In this document: positions 1-7,622 of the stretch, piece after piece
How the letters are laid out: each line of letters opens with the position of its first letter
Position numbering within the stretch: the first letter of the stretch is position 1
Assembly (NCBI GenBank): GCA_024742305.1
Contig: JANSYQ010000002.1
Coordinates: 186,001 to 250,000 of the forward strand
DNA from: a bacterium
GTDB lineage: Bacteria; Bacteroidota; Bacteroidia; Flavobacteriales_D; Crocinitomicaceae
Reading direction: 5' to 3'
Length of the DNA stretch: 64,000 nt
Notes under the pieces: model-generated
The model's database searches: none
Seen by the model: the letters and a program-made list of their open reading frames with translations, nothing else
What the model was told of the DNA's origin: nothing
Program-made: the position numbers and the translations under genes

Positions 1-126
1 ATACAAGTTGTAATCTTTAAACGATTGCGCTCCTCCAAAAGGGTTGCCGTTTCTAGGGTTCAAGTCGCGCTGCGCCATCCCGGCAAATGCCATTCCGACT
101 AACGCTGTTGTGAGTATCCATTTCAT
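1..126 (-). CDS. N-terminus of a secreted protein (partial)
   Basis: The first 42 codons of a minus-strand gene run off the left edge. The ATG at 126 opens a typical signal peptide: MKWILTT, then a hydrophobic core, ending at AGMAQ, where signal peptidase I would cut after AQ-like residues as in many Bacteroidota exported proteins. The mature part starts RDLNPRNGNPFGG and is rich in Asn, Gly and Pro. It lies downstream of kmo on the same strand, separated by an octamer repeat array, so co-transcription is uncertain. Too little is visible to assign a function. Confidence 0.7.
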   Translation of the reverse strand, partial: MKWILTTALVGMAFAGMAQRDLNPRNGNPFGGAQSFKDYNLY

Positions 127-134
127 ACCTTATC

Positions 135-230
135 TTTTTTGACTGCTTTCTTTTTTGACTTTTTGACTGCTTGACTTTAGGACTTTTTGACTGCTTGATT
201 GCTTGACTATTTGATATCTTGATTTTTTGA
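135..230. repeat. Degenerate 8-bp tandem repeat, 12 units
   Basis: Twelve consecutive 8-bp units fill the gap between kmo and the partial gene. The consensus is CTnnTTGA: ctttttga at 159-166, ctgcttga at 167-174, ctttagga at 175-182, ctttttga at 183-190, ctgcttga at 191-198, ttgcttga at 199-206, and so on to ttttttga at 223-230. The period is exact although units differ in 1-3 bases. A chance minus-strand reading frame of repeating Ser-Lys-Gln runs through it and is not a gene. Confidence 0.85.
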
Positions 231-257
231 AGTGTCAACTAGTCTAGCAGTCGTGTG

Positions 258-1613
258 CTACTTATTCATTTTGTCTAAGATCTGCTCCATCACTTCCGGA
301 GAGTCCCAGTTTTCCTTAATGTTTGGTGTGGCCGCCATCACTTCTTTCATGATTTTGTCCTGCTCCATTCCCAAGCGGTGCGCATCGCTATATCGTACTT
401 CGCTAAAGGTCACCATAGAGTATAACGGCATCCACTTGTCCGGGTACAGTTCCGAGAATTTCGCTTCAATTTTCTTCTGCAATAAAAAGTCGGGATCGGC
501 TACGTAATCACGCATTACGTAATAATTGTGTAGAGATAAATCTTGAAGTGCATCGCCGTCTGGTTTACGCACCACGCTGTATTCCTCAAAAACGTTGTCC
601 CAATCTTCATTATGTTTTTGCATCAATTCATGCAAAACTGTGCAATCTTCAAACCCTCCATTCATCCCTTGTCCGTAGAAAGGGACTGTTGCGTGCGCAG
701 CATCTCCCATGAGTGCCATTTTTCCATCGTGCCATGGGTAAGAGCGCATAATTGCCAAGGATGAAAGTGGGTGATCTTCCCAAGCATCGGCAATGTTGGG
801 CATCATTTCAAAGAAGTCAGGAAAGGTTGTTTTGAAGAAATCTTCCACTTTCTGCTTCGAATTCAGCGCGTCAAACGAATTCTCCCCACCAGAATGTGGC
901 ATGAATAACGTGCAGGTAAACGAGCCATCTTCATTCGGCAAGGCAATCAACATGAATCGACCGCGGGGCCAAATATGAAGCGCATTTACTTCCAGTTTAT
1001 AGCTTCCGTCTTCGTTTGCTGGCAGCAAAATTTCGCGGTAGCCATCTTCAATGTACATCTGACTAAAGTTGAAACGATCCAACTTCTGAAATGCATTGTA
1101 TCGAATGGCAGAAAAGGCGCCATCTGCGGCAAAGACAACATCTGCCTTCGCATCAATCACCTCACCCGTCTCTGTATTCTTAACGCGGATTTCCCCTTTT
1201 TTCGTATCGGCGCTCAAACATTCGTGATGGTAATGAATGGTTGCGTTTCCATACTCTTCGGCGATGTCCATCATTTTGGCATTTACACCTCCTCGCGAAA
1301 TTGAGTAGATTGCCTCTCCCTCTTTTCCGTAGGGTTGATAGGTCAAATTCCCCTCTAAATCGTGCATAACGCGCCCAGTCATAGGAATGGCAATTTTTCG
1401 AATCTCATCTCCTACTCCAACAGCATCCAATGCTTTCCATCCCCTGTTCGATAGTGCTAAGTTAATCGACTTACCCGCAGAAATTTCCGCTTTACGTATA
1501 TCCGAGCGACGCTCATAGATGGTTACTTTATAACCTGCTTTCGATAAATACACGGCCCATAATGAGCCTACCAACCCTGCTCCAACAATAATTGCTGATT
1601 TCCCTTCGTTCAT
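258..1613 (-). CDS. kmo: Kynurenine 3-monooxygenase
   Basis: FAD-dependent aromatic hydroxylase (451 aa) converting L-kynurenine to 3-hydroxykynurenine with NADPH and O2. The N-terminal dinucleotide fold carries GAGLVG (residues 11-16). The second FAD motif is GDAAHATVPFYGQGMNGG (about 303-320), whose YGQGMN stretch is the kynurenine-monooxygenase form of the usual hydroxylase motif. No C-terminal transmembrane anchor like that of the mitochondrial enzyme is evident. It is the last gene of a minus-strand set kynU - small membrane protein - kmo with gaps of 19 and 6 bp. With kynureninase it would deliver 3-hydroxyanthranilate, for tryptophan breakdown or quinolinate/NAD synthesis; no tryptophan dioxygenase is in the window. 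Confidence 0.95.
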   Translation of the reverse strand: MNEGKSAIIVGAGLVGSLWAVYLSKAGYKVTIYERRSDIRKAEISAGKSINLALSNRGWKALDAVGVGDEIRKIAIPMTGRVMHDLEGNLTYQPYGKEGEAIYSISRGGVNAKMMDIAEEYGNATIHYHHECLSADTKKGEIRVKNTETGEVIDAKADVVFAADGAFSAIRYNAFQKLDRFNFSQMYIEDGYREILLPANEDGSYKLEVNALHIWPRGRFMLIALPNEDGSFTCTLFMPHSGGENSFDALNSKQKVEDFFKTTFPDFFEMMPNIADAWEDHPLSSLAIMRSYPWHDGKMALMGDAAHATVPFYGQGMNGGFEDCTVLHELMQKHNEDWDNVFEEYSVVRKPDGDALQDLSLHNYYVMRDYVADPDFLLQKKIEAKFSELYPDKWMPLYSMVTFSEVRYSDAHRLGMEQDKIMKEVMAATPNIKENWDSPEVMEQILDKMNK

Positions 1614-1619
1614 TTGAGT

Positions 1620-1838
1620 TTATTTTCGTTTCCACCCCTTGGCGTAAGGAGTTTCAAAAAATTCGTTTTTTCTACGTTGTTTTTGCTTGCGCTTGTGCAA
1701 ATAGTTGGAAACCCTCCAAAGAATAAGGCCTCCAACCAAAATGGCAATGGTTTGAATCGCCAACCCGGAGTACGCTTCTACTTCAGTCTGCGCTCCTGAA
1801 AAGTGCGTTCTTATAATATTTTGATAGCCGTCTCCCAT
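1620..1838 (-). CDS. Small single-pass membrane protein within the kyn operon
   Basis: A 72-residue protein I do not recognise. Residues about 24-45 (GLAIQTIAILVGGLILWRV) form one transmembrane helix, followed by a very basic stretch (HKRKQKQRRKN) that would keep the C-terminus in the cytoplasm. It starts 19 bp after the kynU stop and ends 6 bp before the kmo ATG, so co-transcription is very likely. It could tether a neighbour to the membrane, but nothing in the sequence shows this. The tight packing and the clean helix-plus-basic-tail pattern argue for a real gene. Confidence 0.7.
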   Translation of the reverse strand: MGDGYQNIIRTHFSGAQTEVEAYSGLAIQTIAILVGGLILWRVSNYLHKRKQKQRRKNEFFETPYAKGWKRK

Positions 1839-1857
1839 GTCTCTAATTTACCGAATT

Positions 1858-3135
1858 CTACTGAATTGCTGCTTCCAAACACTGTCCAAATCGGTAACAG
1901 TCTTCGAAAGAATTGTACAGCGGTGCTGGCGCAATTCGAATGACGTTTGGTTCGCGCCAATCGGCAATTACTCCTTGTTCGGTTAATGCATCGAAGAGTG
2001 CTTTTCCTTGTCCATGCGCTAAAATGGATAGTTGCGCTCCTCGTTTCGTAATGTCTCGCGGAGTGACAATTTCAAACGTACATCGATCAGCGTTTCGCTC
2101 TGAAATATCGTCAATTACATGCTCCAAATAGGCGGTCAATACATCGCGTTTCGCTCCGATACGGTCCATTCCGGCTTCATCGAAAATATCCAAGGAAGCT
2201 AAGTGCGCTGCCATTCCCAAAACGGGCGCATTGCTCAATTGCCATCCTTCGGCGCCGTACATGGGTTTGAATCCCGGCTCCATTTGGAAACGCGTTTCTT
2301 TGTCGTATCCCCACCAACCGGCAAAACGCGGTAAATCGGGCCTGTTGGCGTGTCGTTCATGGACGAACATTCCAGATACTCCTCCTGGAGATGAATTCAA
2401 GTATTTGTATCCGCACCAAGCAGCGAAGTCCATTCCCCAATCGTGCAATTTCAGGTTGATATTTCCTGCGGCATGAGCCAAATCGAAACCGACGGTAGCA
2501 CCCACGGCATGACCTGCCTCTGTGATTTTTTTCATATCGAAAAGCTGCCCCGTGTAGTAATTTACACCGCCAATCATCACCATCGCCAGTGTATCTCCGG
2601 CTTCTTCAATGGCTGAAAGTATATCTTCCTCTCGAATCAAGTGCTCACCCTCTCGCGGTGCCACTTCAATCAAATCCTTTTCGATGTCCAAGCCGTGAAA
2701 CTTTACTTGGGACTCTAGTGCATAAGCATCACTGGGAAACGCTTTCGCTTCACATAAAATTTTCGTTCGATTTCCTGTTGGGCGGTAAAACGAGACCATT
2801 AATAAGTGTAGGTTGGTGGTCAAGGAATGTGTAATAACGACCTCCTCGGGTTTCGCTCCCACTACTTTAGCTGCCTTTTCTGTCAAGAACTCATGGTAAG
2901 AGAACCAAGGCTTTTTTGCCATAAAATGTCCTTCTACCCCATACTTCGCCCAGGCATCTAATTCTTCCTGAATGTAAGACTGCGTTGATTTCGGCTGCAA
3001 CCCAAGAGAGTTTCCAGTAAAGTACACCACTTCCTTTTCGTGAAAATTTGGAAAATGAAAGGCGTCACGGAATTTTCGCAATGGATCTTTGGCATCCATT
3101 TCACGTGCGTATTCCAAAGTATTTTGATGGGACAT
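1858..3135 (-). CDS. kynU: Kynureninase
   Basis: PLP enzyme (425 aa from the chosen start) hydrolysing kynurenine or 3-hydroxykynurenine to (3-hydroxy)anthranilate and alanine. Fold-type I features: GYKYLNSSPGG holds the Schiff-base lysine (about 244), FDLAHAAGN holds the cofactor-binding Asp, and VVYFTGNSLGLQP is the characteristic N-terminal motif. The frame stays open to 3159, but the ATG at 3135 (MSHQNTLEYA) is preferred: AAGGAA lies 6-7 nt upstream, and a TAAATTTG -7 box at 3157-3164 would start transcription inside the longer version. First gene of the kyn operon. Confidence 0.95.
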   Translation of the reverse strand: MSHQNTLEYAREMDAKDPLRKFRDAFHFPNFHEKEVVYFTGNSLGLQPKSTQSYIQEELDAWAKYGVEGHFMAKKPWFSYHEFLTEKAAKVVGAKPEEVVITHSLTTNLHLLMVSFYRPTGNRTKILCEAKAFPSDAYALESQVKFHGLDIEKDLIEVAPREGEHLIREEDILSAIEEAGDTLAMVMIGGVNYYTGQLFDMKKITEAGHAVGATVGFDLAHAAGNINLKLHDWGMDFAAWCGYKYLNSSPGGVSGMFVHERHANRPDLPRFAGWWGYDKETRFQMEPGFKPMYGAEGWQLSNAPVLGMAAHLASLDIFDEAGMDRIGAKRDVLTAYLEHVIDDISERNADRCTFEIVTPRDITKRGAQLSILAHGQGKALFDALTEQGVIADWREPNVIRIAPAPLYNSFEDCYRFGQCLEAAIQ

Positions 3136-3156
3136 AATATTCCTTGATTTAGGCCT

Positions 3157-3164
3157 CAAATTTA
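3157..3164 (-). promoter_or_regulatory. -7 box of the kyn operon
   Basis: TAAATTTG on the minus strand matches TAnnTTTG exactly, 21 nt before the kynU ATG. No TTG -33 element is seen at the usual distance. Confidence 0.5.
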
Positions 3165-3225
3165 CGAAAATGCCCCACTTTTTTAGGATTCACTTATCAA
3201 CAATTGATTGAGTAATAGTACGCAA

Positions 3226-3252
3226 AAACTCCGGTCATATAGACCGGAGTTT
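3226..3252 (-). terminator. Intrinsic terminator of the 3279-4397 gene
   Basis: A perfect 11-bp stem (AAACTCCGGTC / GACCGGAGTTT) with a 5-nt loop. Read on the minus strand it ends in TTTTTG, 27 bp past the stop codon of the gene at 3279-4397. Confidence 0.85.
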
Positions 3253-3278
3253 CGCAGTTTGCCGTATGTGTAGATATT

Positions 3279-4397
3279 TTATTCCAACACGAAAATTCCA
3301 TACGATTGATCACCATGTTCGCTGTTACACGCGGACTGCATATACGCCTGCCATCCATTGCTGTATGAACTTACTGTTGTAAATAGTGAACGATTTTCAT
3401 AGATTTTGTTGTAGAAATCCGATTGGTCCCCAATGGGGCTTGTGGTTATGTAGGCTGAAGTTCCGCTTGTATGGCTGTATGGATTAGCAAACATTGCGAC
3501 ATAACTTTGGTCGGCTTCCAAATCATCAGAGTTGAACTGAATGTATCCGCCTACACCCAAGAACCCGAAGTTTTTGGCACCAGAGAAAAGTCCCATTGCA
3601 TAGCAATTTTCCGAAGTACCTTCTACCGTTAGTGTTGTCATTGCCATCAATTGATTTTCAACAGTTGGATTATTCATGAACGAGTCTAATTCGCCAGCAT
3701 CCATGTAAATTCCGTCGTTTTTACCCTGCAAAGCTCCTTCTTTCCAGTTGTTGACCACGAAATTATGTGTCGTTCCGTTCAGCACAAGTCCTGTAAACTC
3801 TCGTGTTAATGTGGCAAGGAACAAGAATAGTTGCACAAGTGCCTGCAAGAAGAAGAGTACTATGCCCACTGCAAGTGTTCCGGAACTCAAGAAGTTTGTA
3901 ACGGCTTTTAGCAATGTAAGAGCGGCATCTTTCGCCATTTCCGAAACCACGTATTTCAGCATTGCGCCGCCAATGGCAATGATTCCTCCTGCTACCAGCG
4001 TCCCAGCCAAAACACCTCCGGATAAACCTGAGGCTTGGGTCATAAGATTTGCAAATCCGCTCACGTAATCTTCAACATCTCCACCTCTGGCAGCTTTCAA
4101 GTCATCATAAGTCTCTTGGTTGATGATGAAGTTAAAGTTCGACTCTACACCTGAGTCATCGTCTTCATTGGCGAACAAAGAGTCGTAAGCATCATTCAGT
4201 TCAGCGACTGAAACATTGTGTTTTTTGGCTACCGCTTCTTCAAGAATTGGATTTACTTTGCGTCGAAACTGACGTGCCGTAAAGGGACCACCTTTCAAAA
4301 TTATATCCAGATCAATTCCGAATTCTGATTGAAAGTGTTGTCTGATTTTTAATGCGCTCTCTTGTGGAGAGGTTCCTAGTTTAGTGAAATTAGACAT
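3279..4397 (-). CDS. Unrecognised protein with long hydrophobic core; possible pore-former
   Basis: 372 aa, no signal peptide. Residues 1-115 are soluble and mostly helical, with an acidic NEDDDSG stretch. Residues about 131-200 form a long Gly/Ala-rich hydrophobic region with two or three helices (GGVLAGTLVAGGIIAIGG; then LAVGIVLFFLQALVQLFLFL). The remaining ~165 residues look like a beta-rich globular domain with many Tyr, Asn and Gly and several Cys (for example AMGLFSGAKNFGFLGVGGY). A soluble head, amphipathic core and beta-rich C-terminal domain resemble the layout of some membrane-inserting toxins, but I recognise no family. It stands alone, divergent from the next operon, with its own terminator. 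Confidence 0.65.
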   Translation of the reverse strand: MSNFTKLGTSPQESALKIRQHFQSEFGIDLDIILKGGPFTARQFRRKVNPILEEAVAKKHNVSVAELNDAYDSLFANEDDDSGVESNFNFIINQETYDDLKAARGGDVEDYVSGFANLMTQASGLSGGVLAGTLVAGGIIAIGGAMLKYVVSEMAKDAALTLLKAVTNFLSSGTLAVGIVLFFLQALVQLFLFLATLTREFTGLVLNGTTHNFVVNNWKEGALQGKNDGIYMDAGELDSFMNNPTVENQLMAMTTLTVEGTSENCYAMGLFSGAKNFGFLGVGGYIQFNSDDLEADQSYVAMFANPYSHTSGTSAYITTSPIGDQSDFYNKIYENRSLFTTVSSYSNGWQAYMQSACNSEHGDQSYGIFVLE

Positions 4398-4730
4398 AAT
4401 GTAAAATTTAGTGAATAGTGGTGCCTACTCTTTACTTGGGATTTTCGGCTTCCTCCCGATTTCGTTTGTTGATGACAAAATTGGGGGTTCAATGAAGCTG
4501 ATTCAAGATTGAAAATGGGGAAATGACTGCACAGTTTCCCTGAAATAGATATAAGGGTTTACCCTGAAACTGCGCCGTAAATACTCGGATTTTGAGCGTC
4601 TCATCAATCTGCTAAAAGCTTGAAACAACAATATATTCGAAGACGTTTGGGCTTTCCTAACAGACTAAGGAGGGTGTAAATCAAGCGGAAGTTATTCCTA
4701 GATTTGGATTGAACTTAAAAACTATTCACT
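4398..4730. other. 333-bp divergent intergenic region
   Basis: Separates the 3279-4397 gene from the secreted-protein/two-component operon and must hold both promoters. A TAGATTTG box at 4699-4706 fits the -7 consensus and would start transcription just upstream of the ATG at 4731. On the minus side TAAATTTT lies close to the other start. An inverted repeat CAGTTTC / GAAACTG (4532-4538, 4566-4572) encloses a direct repeat CCCTGAAA. No ORF or RNA gene seen. Confidence 0.4.
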
Positions 4731-5474
4731 ATGAAACTACACAAAGTCATTTTGGTGTTATGCTTACTATTAACTTTTTCTAGTAATGCTCAGAATTCTA
4801 ATCCATGCGATTTGCTTTACTCGGACTCTGTCTTCTGTAAGTACATTGTTCGCGATAAAATTCAAAACTTCAAAGATACATTCAACACAAATGGAGCATT
4901 TCATGTAAGTTTTGATAAAGGTTATATCCAGCAGCTTAATGACAGTTTAAAGGATACCACGCATGTTCGCATTTACTTCATGTTACCTACTGCAGAGCTT
5001 CAAATTCCTGGTGCAGTTTTAATTCCGAACCGAAGATCACAATGTGACGAGGACTTAACTGGAACTGTGATCGTTGCGAAGGGTGGTGGCTACGCTAGCG
5101 GAATAGGACCGCTTTCCGATTCGATAATTCAAGGTATCCAAAATTGGAACGATTACTCCGAAGTACTAAACGATAGCCTAAAATTGTCACAAGTGTACGC
5201 CTATAACTTCTCTTGGTTGCATTTAATGGAGGCATGTCATTATGGGGATGATAATCTTGCTGTTGCTTATGGTTTGTCCACTCTTGACGAGGACGGGAAC
5301 TATAATTGTGTACACATGTACCTTACCGAAGGGACCGGTATATCAGGCGATCGATTATTTCTCGATTTTTCCAAGCCATGCCCACAGTTGTGCGGAGGAG
5401 ATATTGGAAAAGGAAAATCGTCAGGAAAGGATATTACGAAAGACAAGGGCGGTAAAGGTCGATCAAACAAATAG
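4731..5474 (+). CDS. Secreted protein of unknown function, first gene of a two-component operon
   Basis: 247 aa with a clear signal peptide (MKLHKVILVLCLLLTFSSNAQ). The mature part has about eight cysteines (CDLLYSDSVFCKY; SQCDE; EACHYGDD; NYNCVH; KPCPQLCGG), which suggests disulfides outside the cytoplasm. It ends in a Lys/Gly-rich tail (GKGKSSGKDITKDKGGKG). No family recognised. Its stop codon is only 2 bp before the GTG start of a multi-pass membrane protein, followed by a kinase and regulator, so it may be the extracytoplasmic part of a sensing system, which is inference from position only. Confidence 0.7.
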   Translation: MKLHKVILVLCLLLTFSSNAQNSNPCDLLYSDSVFCKYIVRDKIQNFKDTFNTNGAFHVSFDKGYIQQLNDSLKDTTHVRIYFMLPTAELQIPGAVLIPNRRSQCDEDLTGTVIVAKGGGYASGIGPLSDSIIQGIQNWNDYSEVLNDSLKLSQVYAYNFSWLHLMEACHYGDDNLAVAYGLSTLDEDGNYNCVHMYLTEGTGISGDRLFLDFSKPCPQLCGGDIGKGKSSGKDITKDKGGKGRSNK

Positions 5475-5476
5475 CC

Positions 5477-6133
5477 GTGACGGTTTATAAAATCATTATT
5501 GAAATAAGCGTATACACTCCCCTCCTAGTCATAATTGTGGGAGTGTTGCGCTATCGCTTTTTAAAGACTTCCCAAAAGCGCTTGTTTTGGATGGTTTGCG
5601 CAATCTCTGTTAATCAGTTGACTTCGGAAGGCCTTATTTGGTTTGATGTGATTGCTTCTAACCTTGTCTTCTTTCACATTTACATACTCGTTGAAACAAT
5701 TTTCATAACGTTCGTCTTTTCAGCATTAATGAAATCAGTTGTTTTCAATAGCGTTTCTCGGATATTATTGGGAGGGTTTATACTGTTTTACTGGGCTCAG
5801 ATCTTTCGTAATGAAGGAATGAATCACTACCCTACGTATACCCACTTCGTGGAAAGTCTATTGGTTCTCTTTTACGCCGGCAGTTATTTTTTGAAGACAT
5901 TTAAAGAAGGAAGAGCAATAAATCTTTTGAAAGAATCAGGATTTTGGATCTCCACAGGAACGTTGGTCTATTTCTCTAGTAACTGTCTATTATTTCTATT
6001 CAACAAATTTGTTTCGGATTTGAGCGCAAACTCCTTTATTCTGATTTATACCGTCCACGCCTTTCTCACCATCCTTTTGTATATTGCCTACACAATCGCT
6101 ATTCAATGCAAGACGAATCACAGTTTGTCCTAG
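5477..6133 (+). CDS. Multi-pass membrane protein
   Basis: 218 aa with about six or seven hydrophobic helices (for example YTPLLVIIVGVLRYR near the start and FLTILLYIAYTIAIQC at the end). It begins at GTG 5477, two bases after the preceding stop, and its last 28 bp overlap the histidine-kinase gene, so the set is translationally coupled. It resembles the small polytopic proteins found beside NarL-type kinases in Bacteroidota, which may supply the membrane sensing function their short kinases lack. No catalytic motif visible. Confidence 0.7.
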   Translation: MTVYKIIIEISVYTPLLVIIVGVLRYRFLKTSQKRLFWMVCAISVNQLTSEGLIWFDVIASNLVFFHIYILVETIFITFVFSALMKSVVFNSVSRILLGGFILFYWAQIFRNEGMNHYPTYTHFVESLLVLFYAGSYFLKTFKEGRAINLLKESGFWISTGTLVYFSSNCLLFLFNKFVSDLSANSFILIYTVHAFLTILLYIAYTIAIQCKTNHSLS

Positions 6134-6897
6134 TTTTTGTGGTCAGTTCACTCACCATTTTACTGATCCTGATTCTCGTTATCCTATTTGTGGTTGCCTA
6201 TCAAAAACGAGTGGCAACGCAGCGGCTTAAACTCGATACCATTGAGCGCGATCACCAAAAACAATTGCTTCAAGCTACGCTTACCGTACAAGAACGGGAG
6301 CGCAAACGCATCGCCTCAGATTTACACGACGATATCGGTTCCTTACTTTCTGCACTAAAGCTCAACGTTCAGTTTTTGGAGGACTCCGAACAAAACGAAC
6401 GACAAAAAGAGTTCTTGACAAAAACCCGAATCAAACTGGAAAGTGGAATTGAGCAAGTGCGACGCATTAGTCACGATATGTATCCACCAGAATTGCAAAA
6501 ACTCGGCTTGTGGGCATCCATCAAGGAGCTCTTCGCTAACATTGAAGAAAGCAAGAAGGTACACACTTCCATCCACGGAATTCCTACTGATTTTCGTTTC
6601 GATATAGTCCAAGAACTAGCCGTCTATCGCGTGTTGCAAGAACTCGTGACGAACTCTCTTCGACACAGCAAGGCAGACACATTGAAATTGACCATTCAAA
6701 ATTCAAAAGAATCGGTAATCATTCAATATTCAGACAACGGAACGGGCATGAACGAAAGTCAGTTAAAAACAGGATTAGGAATTATGAACATGCGCAGTAG
6801 AATTGAAGCTATCTACGGAACGATTGCATTTGAATCGAGCAAAGGAATCGGAACCCAAACAACAATAATCTTACCTCATGGAAACTCCTCTAATTAA
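6106..6897 (+). CDS. NarL/DegS-type sensor histidine kinase
   Basis: 263 aa. One N-terminal transmembrane helix (about 8-31), a coiled-coil linker, a HisKA_3 dimerisation/phosphoacceptor helix with His74 in ERKRIASDLHDDIGS, and a HATPase_c domain with N box ELVTNSLRHS, DNGTGM and GLGIMNMRSR. There is no periplasmic sensor domain, so input probably comes through the neighbouring membrane protein or the secreted protein upstream. Overlaps the upstream gene by 28 bp and the downstream response regulator by 20 bp. Confidence 0.93.
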   Translation: MQDESQFVLVFVVSSLTILLILILVILFVVAYQKRVATQRLKLDTIERDHQKQLLQATLTVQERERKRIASDLHDDIGSLLSALKLNVQFLEDSEQNERQKEFLTKTRIKLESGIEQVRRISHDMYPPELQKLGLWASIKELFANIEESKKVHTSIHGIPTDFRFDIVQELAVYRVLQELVTNSLRHSKADTLKLTIQNSKESVIIQYSDNGTGMNESQLKTGLGIMNMRSRIEAIYGTIAFESSKGIGTQTTIILPHGNSSN

Positions 6898-7534
6898 GGT
6901 CGGATTGGCCGACGATCACGAACTGATGCGGGCAGGACTTGCGCAAATTCTCGAGGCATCAGGTGGCATCAAGGTACTTTTCGAGGCATCCAACGGCGTT
7001 GAGTTATTAGAGCAGTTAGAACAACACAAAGTGGATGTGGTATTGCTCGATCTTGAAATGCCACAAATGGACGGAAGAGATGCATTGCCACAAATTGTTT
7101 CAAACCACCCCGATGTAAAAGTGTTGATCCTCAGTATGCACGATAGCAACGCATTCATTGTCAAAATGATGGAGTTGGGCGCTTCAGGGTATTTATTGAA
7201 AGATATGCCGCCTTCAGAAGTGGTAAAAGCAACCCATAGTGTTATGAACGACGGTTTGTACTTCAACGCGAAGGTAAGCAGAGCTTTACTTGCCGGACTT
7301 CCAGGTAGCAAAATTCAAATTGAATCTAAGGACCATGTCCGTGATGCGCTAAATCAAAGAGAGTTAGAAGTCCTTCGTCATATTTGTAACGAACTAACAA
7401 CGGCGGAAATCGCAGAAAAAATGTTTCTGAGTCCCAAAACCATTGAAGGCTATCGCAAACAACTTCTAGAAAAAACGGGTGCTAAAAACGTGGCGGGATT
7501 GGCCATATTCGCCGTTCGACATAACTTGATATAA
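6878..7534 (+). CDS. NarL/FixJ-family response regulator
   Basis: 218 aa. Receiver domain with the acidic pair ADDHELMRAG near residue 12, phosphoacceptor Asp58 in LLDLEMPQMDG, and the conserved Lys in YLLKDMPP. A C-terminal LuxR-type HTH follows (LNQRELEVLRHICNELTTAE, then SPKTIEGYRKQL). Its start lies inside the kinase gene, so the pair is clearly cognate. Targets are unknown; the lipoprotein gene that starts 89 bp downstream shares its leader sequence with the first gene of this operon and is one candidate. Confidence 0.93.
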   Translation: METPLIKVGLADDHELMRAGLAQILEASGGIKVLFEASNGVELLEQLEQHKVDVVLLDLEMPQMDGRDALPQIVSNHPDVKVLILSMHDSNAFIVKMMELGASGYLLKDMPPSEVVKATHSVMNDGLYFNAKVSRALLAGLPGSKIQIESKDHVRDALNQRELEVLRHICNELTTAEIAEKMFLSPKTIEGYRKQLLEKTGAKNVAGLAIFAVRHNLI

Positions 7535-7622
7535 AGATCGCGTATAAATGCCTGAAATCTATCCTAACTACTCAATCCCTGAGTTAATTCCATACCTTTA
7601 TTCAAGACTTAAAACTATTCAA

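Noticed and set aside
135-230. Possible CRISPR array
   Set aside because: Units are 8 bp, contiguous and without spacers; no cas genes are present.
53-238. A 61-residue minus-strand reading frame rich in Lys, Ser and Gln
   Set aside because: It is the octamer array read as protein and it overlaps the better signal-peptide gene starting at 126.
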